A stretch of 64,000 bases of DNA from Trema orientale (taxonomy: Eukaryota > Streptophyta > Magnoliopsida > Rosales > Cannabaceae), in contig JXTC01000355.1 of NCBI GenBank assembly GCA_002914845.1, positions 263,666-327,665 on the forward strand, read 5' to 3'. Positions within the stretch are counted from its first letter, which is position 1. The number at the start of each line of letters is the position of its first letter. This document shows, in pieces, positions 46,059 to 58,574 of this stretch. The notes beneath the pieces were generated by a model. It worked only from the letters and a program-made list of their open reading frames with translations. It was not told where the DNA came from and searched no databases. The position numbers were made by a program, and so were the translations under genes.

Positions 46059-49000
46059 ATGGAGAAGAAGCAAAGCCCCCAGAGAAACCCTAAAACCTCA
46101 TCGCAGCAGAAGACGAAGACGAAGAGCTTCGGAACCAGCGGGCTCCAGATAAGCGAGGACGAAGCCTCTCACTTGGTTGGTAGCATTGTGGAGAAGGGTA
46201 TTTCTGATGACCCACCAACCAAGCCGTTTCTCCCCACTCCGCCCCCAAACCCTACCCTCCTTCCTTTCCCTCTTGCTCGTCACCGCTCCCATGGCCCGGT
46301 AAGCTCCGTCTCTCTTTTTGAGGCTGGTTTAATTTGTATGGACGCTCCCCCCGCGGGGGTAGGGGTTCTGGTTGAATAGGACCGTGTTTGGTTGCCGAGA
46401 AAATGTTGGAAAATAATACACAATTTTTAGAAAGGGAAAAATGTTAACAGTTTTGTTTTTATATTGTTTAAGTATTTAATCGAAGCTTAAATTTTCGCTG
46501 TTGGGTTTTGCAGCACTGGGCTCCACTAAAGGCTGGTTATGGTGATCGTGGTGATGATGAAGATGATAATAGGACCATGGAGTTTGACCCTATAGCTCCT
46601 TTTGCTAATCCTGTGAAGAGGAAGACGAAAAAGGACATGGATTTTAGGAGGTGGAGAGAGATTGTACCAAGAGAGAACTCAACCACGGCTGAGAAATCGA
46701 AAAGAAATGTGTTAAGCTCAGGGAAAACTGAAAATCATGAAAAAGGTATAGAAGCAATTTATACTGCTCGTAATAGTGAAGATAAACTTCGTAACCAGGA
46801 TAGTTATAAGGAGTCCATATCAGTTAGCTTCGAAAGTGAACGAGAACCGGTATCGGTGTGTAGCCAAATTGATGGGGAGAAAAAGGGTCATGACAATGCT
46901 GCATTAACTGAGAGACTAAAGAGAAGAGAGCAAGATTGTTCAACTTCACGTATAGTTTCTTCTGGGTCTAATTTTGATAATGAACAAGAACCCATGTCGC
47001 TCGAGAGTCAAATTGATGCCGAAAACCGTGAGCGCTTACAGGGAATGTCGCCTGATGAGATTGCTCAGGCCCAAGCTGAGATAATGGAGAAGATGGACCC
47101 TGCATTACTGAGACTACTGAAAAAGAGGGGTGAAATAAAACTGAATAAGCAAAAGTCTCCAAGCCTGGATACTGCCAGCAATGTTGAATCGGATAATGGA
47201 CAGAAGAACGAGGATGCAAACGACGTGACAGCTTCATCTGTCTCTGATCGTTCTACGGTCCGTAGAGCGACGAAAACAACCTCAAAAGAAATACATAGTG
47301 GAGTTGACGATGGAGAGGCACGAAATCCAAATACAGCCAGTAGCGGTTTGTGGAGTGCTTGGAGCCAGAGAGTTGAGAGTGTTAGAGGACTGAGATTTTC
47401 CTTGGAGGGGACTGTTATTGAAAGTGATCCTGTCCAGATAGCAGAAACCGGTAAGTCTAAATTATTTGTTCTTTTACATTGCTTGATTATGATGACTGTC
47501 ACAAATAAAATGAAAAACCATTAGATGTTTTGTCATAAGTCATTTGAATTTATGGGCTTACAATGTAAGATCAAGCCATCCCTTTCAAAATGTTTTTTCT
47601 GGTATTGAATTGTCATTAGAGTACATACTGAGTTATTATACCCTTTTTTTTTTTTTTAATGCGTGGATTACCATGGGCTGCTTACAGAGGTAATTCCGGT
47701 TATATAATTTTGGAATGTTACGGGGGATATCCCAGTTAATTATAAATGTTTGGTAACTAAGAGTTTCTTATTGACAAATTTTAGATTGATTACTCTCGGT
47801 TATCCTGGGTTTTGGGGCGAAACCAGCATTACTCACGAGAAGATTGTGAACCCCTTCCATTTGTTTTCATTTTTCAAATGTTATGGGAATTGATTCAAGT
47901 TATTAAATGTTTTTGAAGTACTTGAAAAATGATATTCATATAGATACAGTTCTGAATAATCTTTTCCACTGTATATTTTATTTTAAAGATCGTGTCGCTG
48001 AACGTGACTTCCTGCGGACTGAGGGGGATCCTGGGGCAGCAGGTTACACAATCAAAGAAGCAGTGGCGCTCACCCGAAGTGTGGTCAGTCAAAATATTAT
48101 TTCTTTATTGTTCTAATTATATAACGATTGGTTGGATTTTTCAAGAATTTTCTGAATATAGGGTCAAGTAATTAGAGACGTTTATAGATCATACAGTAGT
48201 TAATAATCTTTTGCTACTGATTTCAGTTATCTTTGTTTTTTTGTTAAATCTCTGATGTGTGGTCTCAGATTCCTGGACAACGGGCTCTTGCATTGCATTT
48301 GCTTTTAGCTGTTCTTGATAAGGCAATATACAATATTAACCGATGTCAAGTTGGATGTTCCATTAGAAATGAGGATAAAGTTGACGGGTTTGCAGACTGG
48401 GAAGCTATTTGGGCTTATGCGCTTGGCCCGCAACCTGAGCTTGTTTTATCACTGAGGTGAATGACATCAAAATGCCTATGTTGTTTGATTGCTTCATCCC
48501 TGGAAACTTGCTTGAGTCGAGGGCCTCATACTTATTCCTGAAATTAATGTAGTTTTTCTGTTAAAATAGTTAATCACACGCATTTGGTTGGAATATTTGT
48601 TTACGACTTAACAAACTATTGGATCATTGAGAAAAGTAAATTCTATCCAATGATCTTTACAGCTATTGTTCTATTTTTAATTTGTGCTTACATTCCCATT
48701 AATGTTTAATCATGCTTTCTTTAGCATTTCCTTCAGTTATTTTGTTCTTTTTAACATCAAGGTTATACCATTTAACTCATAGTTTATTGGTTTTCTAGGA
48801 TATGCCTTGATGATAACCATTCTTCTGTAGTTTTAGCTTGTGCGAAAGTCATACAGTGCATATTGACATGTGATGTGAATGAGAACTACTTCAATTTCTC
48901 AGAGGTTTGTATTTTTATTTTTAACCCCTTCTTGAATATACATCCTTCCATTCTAACATAATTTATCGAGATGTTGTTACTTCAATTTTTAACATATCTG

Positions 49001-52000
49001 CTTCCAGAAATTGACTACTCTGAAGGGCATCTATACTGCCCCTGTGTTTCGAAGCAAACCTGAGATTGATGTTGGTTTCCTCCGTGGTGGATTCTGGAAG
49101 TATAATGCTAAGCCTTCAAATATTATTCCTCTTAATGAGGATATTATTGACGATGAAACTGAAGAAAAACATACAATTCAGGATGATGTCGTGGTTGCTG
49201 GACAGGATTTTGCTGCAGGTTTGGTTAGGATGGGAATCCTTCCAAGGCTTCGCTATCTTCTTGAGGTCTGCCGCGCTCCAGTGAATTGATGTTTACATTT
49301 TACTAATTGTGTTAAAAATACTACACAAGTTTCCAGTTAATACTTGACATTTTCCTGGAATTTCCCTTAACTGAGATATCCTGCTTGATATGAGTGCAAT
49401 AATGTTTTCAGAATGTGCTTATTGTAAGTTTATTGTTTGCTAAAGGTATTAATTTTGTGGTTTCAGTCAGATCCTACGGCAGCTTTGGATGGATGTGTGA
49501 TTTCTATACTTATTGCTATAGCAAGGCATTCCCCAACATGTGCAAATGCAATTATGAAATGCCAAAGACTTCTTGAGACAGTTGTACACAGATTTACCGT
49601 AAAAGACAACATGGAAATTTATCCTCCTAAGATAAAATCTGTTACACTTTTAGGGGTAAGTATTTTCTACACATTATTTTGGTCGCCATTTCATTTTGTT
49701 GTATTTGTACATTTTAAGGCTAATTATTTATCTATAATAAGGATGGAGAACGCTAACGTGGTCATTACATTTTTTTTTATGTATATCTAAGGTGTTGGCT
49801 CGATCTGATAGGAGGATTTGTTTGGAATTTATAAAGAATGGGGTTTTCCAGAAAATGACATGCCATTTGTATCAATTTACTTCGTCTCTTGACCACTGGG
49901 TCAAAAGTGGACTGGAGAACTGTAAATTTTCATCAGCTTTGATGGTTGAGCAATTACATTTCTGGAAGATTTGTATTCAGCATGGGTATTGTGTATCATA
50001 CTTCTCTGATATTTTCCCTTCCTTGTGCCTGTGGCTGAATCCACCTACACTTAAAAAGCTTGTAGATAAAAGTGTTCTAGGTGAATTTGCTTCCATCTCA
50101 GCAGAGGCGTACCTTGTTCTAAAGGCTTTGGCTACAAGACTTCCAAATTTTGTTTCACAGATGCATCAAAGCAATCAAATCCAAGAACATGCTGGTGATG
50201 ATATGGAGGTCTGGCGTTGGAGTCATGTTGGTCCAATGGTTGATTCAGCAGTGAAGTGGATAGTCTTGATGGGTGATCTACACAGTGGTAATAATCATGT
50301 TTTACATGATTCATCTGTGACTTCTTTGTTGTGGGTGCATTCAGCTGTAATGAGCATGCTTGCAGAAGTGCTCACAAGAATGGTCCCAGATGATTCTGTT
50401 AGTCAGACGGAAAGTGGTTGGCTTCTGCCATGGCTTCCGGAGTTTGTTCCTAGAGTTGGACTTGAAATTATCAAAAATAAGTTTCTAGGTTTTTCGGATG
50501 CCATTGACACAAAATTTGGGACAGGTCTTGCTGGAGATGGCTCTTTTGTTGAAAGACTATGCCATTTGAGACAACAAAATGATTATGAAACCTCACTAGC
50601 TTCTGTATGTTGCCTTCATGGAATTTTCCAGACTATCACCACCATTGATAACTTGATCCAGTTAGTTGATAAAGGGGTACAAAATTCCCAAAATTACAGT
50701 CTCTCAAGAGAGGAGGAAATTCTCAAGGATGGGATATTTAATTGCTCTTTTGTCGAACTGAGAAGCGTGCAGAACATTTTTATGAAGTTAGTTACTTCAG
50801 AGTGGCAATTTGTGCAGTCTAGTGAGACATTTGGCAGAGGCGGGCCTGCTCCTGGGGTGGGAGTTGGCTGGGGTGTCTCTGGTGGAGGATATTGGTCTGC
50901 AACTGTTTTGTTGGCACAAGCTGATGCGGGACTAATCATTGACCTACTTGAAACTTTTCAGTTTACATCTGCATATGATATACCTGGAGACGAAGATGTA
51001 TCTTCTGCTGTGCAAATTATTAATTCTTCCTTAGCAGCATCTTTAATTGCTGGGCCAAGAGAGAGAGCTGTCGTGGACAAGGCATTTAAAGTTTTGGTCA
51101 ATGTCCCTATTCTGAAATGTCTTGATTGCTGTATTCGGCATTTTGTTCACCTTAATAGTAGTGTTAAGATGTTTGGTTGGGAATATAAAGAAGAGGATTA
51201 CCTGCTGTTTAGTAAAATGTTAACTTCGCATTTTGTTAATAGATGGCTGCTAGTAAAGAAGAAGAGCAAAGCAATTGATAGCTTGAGTTGCTCAACAAAT
51301 AAAACCTTTACTAAAAGTAATGGTGCTTTGGACACGATATATGAGGAAATGGACACATCAAATAGCGTTCAAGATTGTACATCCTTAGTTGTAGAGTGGG
51401 CTCACCAGAGACTTCCACTACCCGTTAACTGGTTTCTAAGTCCAATCTCAACCCTTTGCAACAGCAAGCATGCTGGTCTTCGAAAATCTTCCAATTTAGA
51501 AAATCTTATGCAGAACCCTGGTGACTTGCTTGAAGTTGCTAAAGCTGGACTTTTTTTCCTCCTAGGTATCGAAGCAATGTCAAGTTTCCTTCCAACTGGT
51601 GCCCCTTCTCCTGTTCACAGTGTACCAGTAGTCTGGAAATTGCATTGTTTGTCTGTGATGTTGCTCGTTGGGATGGGTTTGATTGTGGAGGACAAGAGTA
51701 GAGATGTTTTTGAAGCTTTGCAAGATCTCTATGGTGCTGTTCTTGATAAGGCAAGGCTTAGAAGTGCTGAAATGACTTTGGAGAAGAATACAAACCTGTT
51801 GTCAGAGCCTAGTAATAACAACATTCTGGAGTTTTTAAGGTTTCAATCAGAGATTCATGACAGTTACTCAACATTTATTGAAACTCTTGTGGAACAGTTT
51901 TCCGCTATATCTTATGGTGATTTAATTTATGGCCGACAAGTTGCAATTTATCTGCACCGATGTGTTGAAGCTCCTGTTCGGCTTGCTGCTTGGAATGCAT

Positions 52001-53370
52001 TGACTAATGCTCGAGTCCTTGAGCTTCTTCCACCCTTGGAGTCTTGCTTTGGAGAAGCAGAAGGGTACCTTGAACCGAAAGAGGTTAGGAAAACTGAAGT
52101 TTTCGTGTCTTTACTATTAAATAATGGGACATTATATACCCTGCTTTTGTTGCCAATTTCACTTTAAAGCCATCCTTGTATTGCTTTTGCCAACAAATTT
52201 TTTATATCTGGTTCACTGGCTGAAACGTTTATATATTTGTCGAGGAAAATAAATTATGCGGGACCATGTCTTATGTTGTATGTCAAGTAAGATCAGTTGA
52301 AACCTCAAGCGCCCTGTATGCTTGTTCAATTATAGTTTCCCATCCAGCTGGAGGGGGCATTTTTTGTTTGGATTAGATTGAGTTTCTTGACATATTTGTT
52401 GAAGCATTTTATAAAGCTTCCACAAGGATTGAATCCAATATTTCGTGGCTTTCAACATTGATTTAGAAGATCATTAAGTTGTCTAATTCTGTTTTGTGTA
52501 TATTATCCACTTCTTAGGTCAAAAAATTAGTATACACGATTAATTGATGGAAATAAACTGTCAATCTGCAGGATAATGATGATATTTTAGAGGTTTATGT
52601 GAAATCCTGGACTTCTGGCGCCCTCGACAGAGCTGCAAGTCGAGGAACAGTTGCATACACGTTGGTTCTCCACCACCTTTCATATTTCGTCTTTCATTCC
52701 AGTACTGGTGATAAGTTATTGCTTCGGAACAAGCTTGTGAGGTCTCTTCTACGAGACTTCTCCCTGAAGCAACAGCACAAGGTAAGCAAATTTTGAGGAT
52801 TCTTTTAAATTTCCTTGACTGTTGGGCAAAATAGAGTAATCTAGCTTGCCATCGAATCCGTCCATTTATGCCTCAATGGTGTTTACTCTCAGCTGTAAAA
52901 AATTTTCATTTGCAATTCATACTAGTATAGAAAGGAAAACATGGTTCAACATAGAGCAAGACTCTCCTGATGTGACCTTTGTATCCTGTTTAGAGTAGTG
53001 TCCGCCATTGCCTTACCACCTTTACTTCCATTGTGCTTGTCCCCTTTATCATGGCAAATTTGTTTTACGATATGACTAATGCACAAAAATTTCCTTTTCC
53101 TATATTTTTGTCTTGTTCCTGGAAAGTTTTTATCGGAAGGAGAGACTTCTAACGTCTTGCTCTCTTCCGTAATTGCAGGTAATGATGTTGAATCTTATTC
53201 AATATACTGAACCGGCTACGTCTCAATTATCCAATGTGAAAGTTGGTTCACCATCAGAGAGGAGCATAGAGAATAGGTTTGAGGTCTTAACTGAAGCTTG
53301 CGAAAGAAATTCTTCTCTTTTGAATGAAGTGAAGAAGCTAAAGTCCCTTGTACAGGACGGTCTCTCATGA
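46059..53370 (+). CDS. IYO: Transcriptional elongation regulator MINIYO (RPAP1 family)
   Basis: Ten exons: 46059-46298, 46514-47450, 47989-48083, 48269-48456, 48799-48904, 49008-49265, 49467-49655, 49792-52083, 52572-52781 and 53179-53370; 4707 nt, 1568 aa. All junctions are GT-AG and stay in frame. The N-terminus has the RPAP1_N signature (about 240-290: RLQGMSPDEIAQAQAEIMEK then DPALLRLLKKRG). RPAP1_C follows (about 360-450: VRGLRFSLEGTV, then RDFLRTEGDPGAAGYTIKEA, then IPGQRALALHLLLAVLDKA). A long helical ARM-like C-terminal half follows, mostly in the 2.3-kb exon 8. In Arabidopsis IYO associates with RNA polymerase II, promotes elongation, and triggers onset of cell differentiation when it moves to the nucleus with RIMA. 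The start is the first in-frame ATG before MEKKQSPQ. Length is slightly above Arabidopsis. The gene looks intact. Confidence 0.96.
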
Positions 53371-54109
53371 GCTTATCAAAGTTGTTTTACATGGATGAGC
53401 TTTTTCAGCTTTTTTGTGAACCTGTGCATTAACTGATTTTCGTGTCTGGTTATCTTTAATAACGGAACGAAAGATTTTATGTTGTAAATATAAATTATCA
53501 GGAAAGAGTGGAAAAGAACTAGACCAGATTTTGGTATCGGAAATACGTTTTACAAATATTTGAGTATTGGGTAAACCAGCACATGAATGAATATAAAATT
53601 GAAGCATTCCCTATTTCCGATCTCTTTACGGTTCATTATGAATTAGTAAACATAATTTTATCTTTTTGGGTTGCCAAAATTATCTTTGCATCCAAAAGGA
53701 TCTCTTTGTGAAATTGCGTTTGTATTTTTGGAGCTTGATGCGAACTGTTGAGGATGATAAAAATAGCTTTAATATCCATTCGAACAAACTAAGTAAGAAC
53801 GGCTGAGAAGTCTAGTTACCAATGATGGTTATTTTTCCTAATGATTTCAGGCGTGGGCTAACGAAAATATGAAACCAACATAAGAACTCCATCAGCACGC
53901 TTCACACCCGGCAAAACTGACGTCAAAATAAGGCAGAAATTTTCAGTTGACTACTCTTGGCTGTCAACAAGGAAGAGCGTTAAATATGTCACCATCAAGT
54001 AAAAGAAATGAGGACGAGGCCCGAGGGACTTGGGACAAGTTAATATCGACCATTTGGTGTGGTTGAGCACTTTAGCTTTGTTCACCGTTACTAAGCGTAG
54101 TTAGCATTT
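53371..54109. other. Intergenic between MINIYO and U4
   Basis: 3' UTR of MINIYO followed by the distal promoter of the U4 snRNA gene. No other gene seen. Confidence 0.55.
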
Positions 54110-54158
54110 GTCCCACATCGGATAGGGAAACATTCTGATTTATATAGTCCAATTTAAA
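54110..54158 (+). promoter_or_regulatory. Plant snRNA promoter: USE plus TATA-like element
   Basis: GTCCCACATCG at 54110-54120 is a perfect match to the plant Upstream Sequence Element RTCCCACATCG. Two TATA-like sites follow: TTTATATAG (54139-54147) and AATTTAAA (54151-54158). The second begins 30 bp after the USE and about 35 bp before the RNA start. That is close to the wider USE-TATA spacing reported for RNA polymerase II U-snRNA genes (about 33-34 bp, versus 23-24 for polymerase III U6 and U3). The first would sit too far from the start. Confidence 0.9.
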
Positions 54159-54185
54159 GGAGCCGGCTAGTCCATTCGCAAGTTC

Positions 54186-54339
54186 ATCTTTGCGCTTGGG
54201 GCAATGACGCAGCTAGTGAGGTTCTAACCGAGGCGCGTCTATTGCTGGTTGAAAACTATTTCCAAACCCCCTCTTAGGCCTGGGTTTGGCTCAGGCCTTT
54301 GAGAATTTTTGGAAGGGCTCCCTTTGGGGAAAAGCCCTA
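54186..54339 (+). ncRNA. U4: U4 small nuclear RNA
   Basis: The RNA starts ATCTTTGCGCTTGGGGCAAT and continues through the U6-pairing segments. The 5' stem-loop kink-turn region GTGAGGTTCTAACCGAGGC binds the 15.5K protein in other organisms. TTGCTGGTTGAAAACT and an Sm site AATTTTTGG (54304-54312) follow. The 3' terminal hairpin AGGGCT...AGCCCT ends near 54338. Length is about 154 nt, the usual plant U4 size. U4 base-pairs with U6 in the U4/U6.U5 tri-snRNP and is released during spliceosome activation. A perfect USE lies upstream. The 3' end is estimated to within a few bases; the downstream CAAAATTAGTTATCTAA only partly resembles the plant 3' box. Confidence 0.96.
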
Positions 54340-56646
54340 CAAAATTAGTTATCTAATTTGTTAATTAGAAAAATATTATTTTTTTGAATTATTTTAGAAA
54401 ATATTATTTTTTTAAATTTTTTTAGAAAAATATTATTTTTTAAAATAATAATCGGTAATCAGTTTTTTTAATAGTAATCAAATGTATTTATAACTGTGTT
54501 TATAATTGGCAACTGGTAAATAACTATTCTAAGAATTTTTAAAAAATGAAACTTGTAACTATTTTTAAAATTATATTTAGTCTAAAATTTTTTAAAAAGA
54601 AAAAATGGTATAAAAATTAAAAAAAAATGACTTACCGTATTTTTGTAGTTCTTTTTAGTTTATATAGATAAAGTATTAGAAACTCAAATTGAAAAGGGTT
54701 TTTTAACCAAATAGTTGAATTTTAGATCATTGTATGAGAAATTGCCTTTTTCAAACACTATTAGAAAATGGCCGAATTTTTGGAAATTATTTGAAGATGG
54801 CCGTTTTTATATTTAATAGATCAAAATATATTGACTTATTTTTTAAGATGATTTTTTAAAAATAGATCAACTAAAAAGCTTTCATTTATCAAAGATAAAG
54901 AAAAGTATTTCTTACAAAATTCCAGGTCTAAAGTATAAAAAATAAAAAATAAAATCCCAAACGAGTTGAATTTTTTGAAAAATCACGGATTGATTTAGAA
55001 AAATATTATTTTTTAATTTTTTTATAAAAATAACATTTTTAATATTTAGAAACTACTTTTTTTTCTTCAAAATTAGTATTTTTTAATAGTACTCGAGGTA
55101 ACAAATTGCGTTACTTGGAGTAACCGATCTAGTTACCTGAGGTAATCAGGTAACTTGATTATTAGTTCAAGTATCTCATCAGCTAATAAAAAATGGTATT
55201 TTTCTAATTAAAATTCTAGATTTTTCAAATAATTTCAAAATCCAAGATTTTTTTTTGAAAAATTACCATAAAAAGTCAAATTTCTTCTAAATAAAATTAT
55301 AAAACCTAAATAAGTGTAAAAAAGGCTATTTTTTAAATTGATCTAAAAAAGGTAGACATTTTTTACGAATACTCAATTGGAAAATTCTGGATAGGCTTTT
55401 TGAAAAATCCTGGTTTCATTTAAAAATATGGTATTTCTTAAAGATTTAAATATAAAACTTTTAAAAAAATATTTAGAAAAAATGTTATCTTTTATTAATT
55501 GAGAGTTGGTAAAAGTCTTGGTTTTATTTAGAAATATGTTATTTTTTAAAAGTGTAAAAATAATATTTTTAAAAAATATTTAGAAAAATGTTACTTTTTA
55601 TTAATTGGGAGTTGCTTACTTAAGATAATGCAATTAGTAACCAATCTTGTTATCTCAAGTAACTTGACCGATTATCTATCTTAATAATTTGTAAAAAGTG
55701 GTATTTAAAAGAATTTTAAAATTCGGAATTTTTCAATTTTTTTTTCGAAATCTGAGTATATAAAATCAATTTTTTTCAAAATAAAAAAAAATGATGTAAA
55801 ACTCAAATTTTTGTCAATTATATTTATATTTTTAATGTCTTAATTATCTCTTCTATGTTGACACATTACTTCTTTCTTGGATAATGTGTACCGACTCCAT
55901 GGGTGAACGACAAATATACAAAAGAATGTAAAAACCGAAATAATTAACAAAAAAGACACCTACCTCTCTGTTTCATGGCTCTTATCAGTTCTCCAAGCAA
56001 TTTCTGTCTGAGCTTTTTACCAGAAGATGAAATAAATGAACCATTGGCCAACTGTATAGAAATGTCCAAATCCCCCCAGCGCGAGAAGAGATTAGACACA
56101 AATGATCCAAATGGCTCCACAGTTGCACCTGTTTATACAAGTAATGTTCATGAATCTACATCATTACTAACATTCCAACCAACAGAAACAATTATCTACA
56201 AGGCAAGAAGACACTAAAATCATTGCGAAAGAGAAAATTTCGTAAACTTCTCCTTTTGATCTAGAAGTGGCACCAAGTAGAATTGTTGAAGAAAAATCCT
56301 TCTTAATAATCAATTTGGCACTCAATGCCCAAGGACTTGTCCTCCTTGTTTCAAAAATCTTTTGAATCAGTGAACTAACAAAAACACTTACGGAAAATTT
56401 AGAAAAGTTCGAATCCGAAAAACATTATCACCAATACAAGAAAAAGATAATAAACACTAATCGCACATTTGAATCCTTTAGAAGGTCCGTGGCACAGCGA
56501 ATTTGTGTTTCATATGATTTTCTTTGGCCACTATCTTGTTTTTTTTTTTCCCCTAGAGGGAAGAGGGTAGAGCCATTTTTCTTCTTTTTGGTTGATTGAT
56601 CCTAATCAAACCTCTCATATTTTCATTTTCATAACATTTTCGGCAG
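54340..56646. other. AT-rich intergenic, no supported gene
   Basis: Low-complexity A/T with recurring phrases such as TTTAGAAAAATATTATTTTT, GGTAACTTGATT-like stretches and AAATGGCCGAATTTT (about 54766), suggesting old dispersed repeats. An 80-aa ORF at 55975-56217 has no recognisable motif. It lies upstream of the nucleotidyltransferase fragment and could be a decayed part of that locus, but I cannot show this. Confidence 0.45.
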
Positions 56647-56825
56647 GTGGATGGAAGAGGTTGCAACTCATCCCCAATGCAAGAGTTCCTATTTTAAAAG
56701 TCGAAAGCAATCTCCAGAACATCTCTTGTGATATCTCAATTGACAACCTGCAAGGCCACATGAAGTCCAAACTCTTGCTTTTGATCATTGAAATAGATAC
56801 ACGCTTCCGTGATATGGTTTTACTG
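56647..56825 (+). pseudogene. HESO1-like nucleotidyltransferase, isolated exon relic
   Basis: An exon-like block with acceptor CGGCAG before 56647 and donor GTACAC after 56825. It encodes ARVPILKVESNLQNISCDIS followed by IDNLQGHMKSK and EIDTRFRDMVLLV. This matches the part of plant HESO1-type terminal uridylyltransferases that contains the third catalytic Asp (CDISID). The preceding DLDISID block and the following KEWAKAHNIN-type block are not present nearby. It is therefore a remnant or a partial duplicate, not a working enzyme. Intact HESO1 uridylates unmethylated small RNAs. Confidence 0.72.
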
Positions 56826-57198
56826 GTACACTCTTAATTAGCTACAAGTTGATTTAATTAAGCTATTCTATCTTTTTCTAGTAATATTTTCAGTCAAAAC
56901 ATCAATTATTGTTCTTTTATGGTGGTGGCTTACTTTAAAACGATGAATGCAGTAGGCCAGTAGCTTAGTTTGATTATGTAAGTGCTGATATCAATCGATG
57001 CCATATGGGAACATTGTTTTTTTAAACAAAAAAAGGGAAAAAATATGGTGTAAAGAATTATGAATGTTCATGAGAAAAAAAACTAAGACTGATAACTCTT
57101 TCATTTCGTGTGGAAAATTTTAGCAGCTTCTTTTTTTTTTCTTTGTATATCTTTCCATCCTTAGGTGCATTGCATAACTGCCTTCAAGTATTAACTTT

Positions 57199-57822
57199 GG
57201 TTCCAAATAAAGAGTATTTTTTAGTCTAGAACTCAATTCTTTGTATTTAGCACATAGTTTTCCCAATTGGTAATTTTCGGTCAATTTTGGTCTTTCTCTT
57301 TAGAGAGAGTTCAAAACAAGGAGTTTATTGCTCGAAACTTACCTACTATCTCAAGGTACCAAATAAAGAGTACTTGGTGGTCCAGAACTCATTTCGTGGT
57401 ATCTAGCACTCTATTTTCCCAAATCATAATTTTTGGTCAATTTCGGTCATTCTCCTTGGAGAGAGTCCAAAATAAGGGGTTTGTTGTTCCAAACTTACCA
57501 AATATCTCAAGGTACCAAATAAAGAGTATTTGTTGGTCTAGAACTCAATTCTTTGTATCTAGTACCTAGTTTTCCCAATTGGTCATTTTTGGTCAATTTT
57601 GGTCATTCTCTTTGGAGAGAGTTTAAAACAAGGAGTTTGTTGTCCGAAACAAACCTAATATCTCAAGGTACCAAATAAAGAGTATTTGTTGGTCTAGAAC
57701 TCATTTCGTTATATCTTGCACCAAGTTTTCCCAAATGATAATTTTTGGTCAATTTTGGTCATTCTCTTTGGAGAGAGTTTAAAACAAGGAGTTTGTTACT
57801 CCAAACTTGCCAAATATTTCAA
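57199..57822. repeat. Exact-period tandem array, 4 x 156 bp
   Basis: Units start at GGTTCC or GGTACC at 57199, 57355, 57511 and 57667, and a fifth start appears at 57823 (GGTAAC). Every spacing is exactly 156 bp with only substitutions and no net indels. Each unit carries CCAAATAAAGAGTA, GTCTAGAACTCA-like and GGAGAGAGTTTAAAACAAGG-like blocks. The unit is 52 codons; one frame stays open across nearly two units (57267-57569) but then stops. Confidence 0.92.
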
Positions 57823-57901
57823 GGTAACAAATTAAGAATACTTCTCACCTATTATGTTGATACTTATTAGTTATTTTTTCCCCTCAATTTATGATGGATA
57901 G

Positions 57902-58063
57902 GAACTCATCATTCTAATGAACATGAGAAAGAATTGTCGCTCACCGTGGCCCAATCTAAAACATTTGAAGGTTATGACTTATTGTGATTTGAAGAGACAA
58001 TCCGAATTAAGTGATGCATTGTATTGAGTTTCACCTTCTCTCGAAACATTAGTTATTGAAGAG
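57902..58063 (+). pseudogene. F-box/FBD leucine-rich repeat relic
   Basis: One frame reads ELIILMNMRKNCRSPWPNLK, then HLKVMTYCDLKRQSELSDAL, then after a stop TGA (58025-58027) VSPSLETLVIEE, ending at a possible donor GTAACA. The PxLKHL...SPSLETLxIEE order is typical of the LRR region of plant F-box/FBD proteins. The in-frame stop and lack of flanking F-box or FBD exons indicate a pseudogene fragment. Confidence 0.65.
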
Positions 58064-58324
58064 GTAACAGAAAGTTATTACTAGTTTTTTTTTTTTTTTT
58101 CATAGTATATTGTTAGGTTTTAAAACACTATTATGGCTCAGATTAGCGTAGTGGACTGTTTATAAGTAGTTCTGATTATTATGAATACGTGTCCTTATAG
58201 TTCTGTACTCATGCATCATTGGAGAGAAGCTACATGTGCCATTTTTTTCAAATATATATATATATATTTGTTGATTTGTTAATGTTTGTTAATGGCATTT
58301 ATCATCCTTGAAACTTAATTGACT

Positions 58325-58574
58325 CCTAGTAGGCCTTTCATTTGAGGAGGGATTAATGCACATTAAGCCAACTTGTAACGAGTTAACCACCCTTTCTTCA
58401 CTAGAACCTTCTGAGATCAAGGCCTTGTCAAAGACTTCAACAATCAACTCCTATCTAACCACTGATTAAACCAAATTAGGCAAATCCCATGAGCAACTCC
58501 ATCTTCATGAAGCTCCTCATGCATAAAAGCCATTGCCTCTGAAAAACTAGCTACAACTCTTAGTCTACTTCCCC
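58325..58574 (-). pseudogene. Inactive-type LRR receptor kinase relic (kinase C-lobe)
   Basis: On the minus strand, WGSRLRVVASFSEAMAFMHE then ELHEDGVAHG matches the region just before the HGNxKSSN catalytic-loop equivalent in pollen-receptor-like or inactive LRR kinases. The sequence then jumps through a deletion and frameshift. It resumes as VEVFDKALISEGSSEERVVN then SLQVGLMCINPSSNERPT, the C-terminal subdomain XI. The lost middle would have included the activation segment. It is a dead fragment. Confidence 0.78.
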
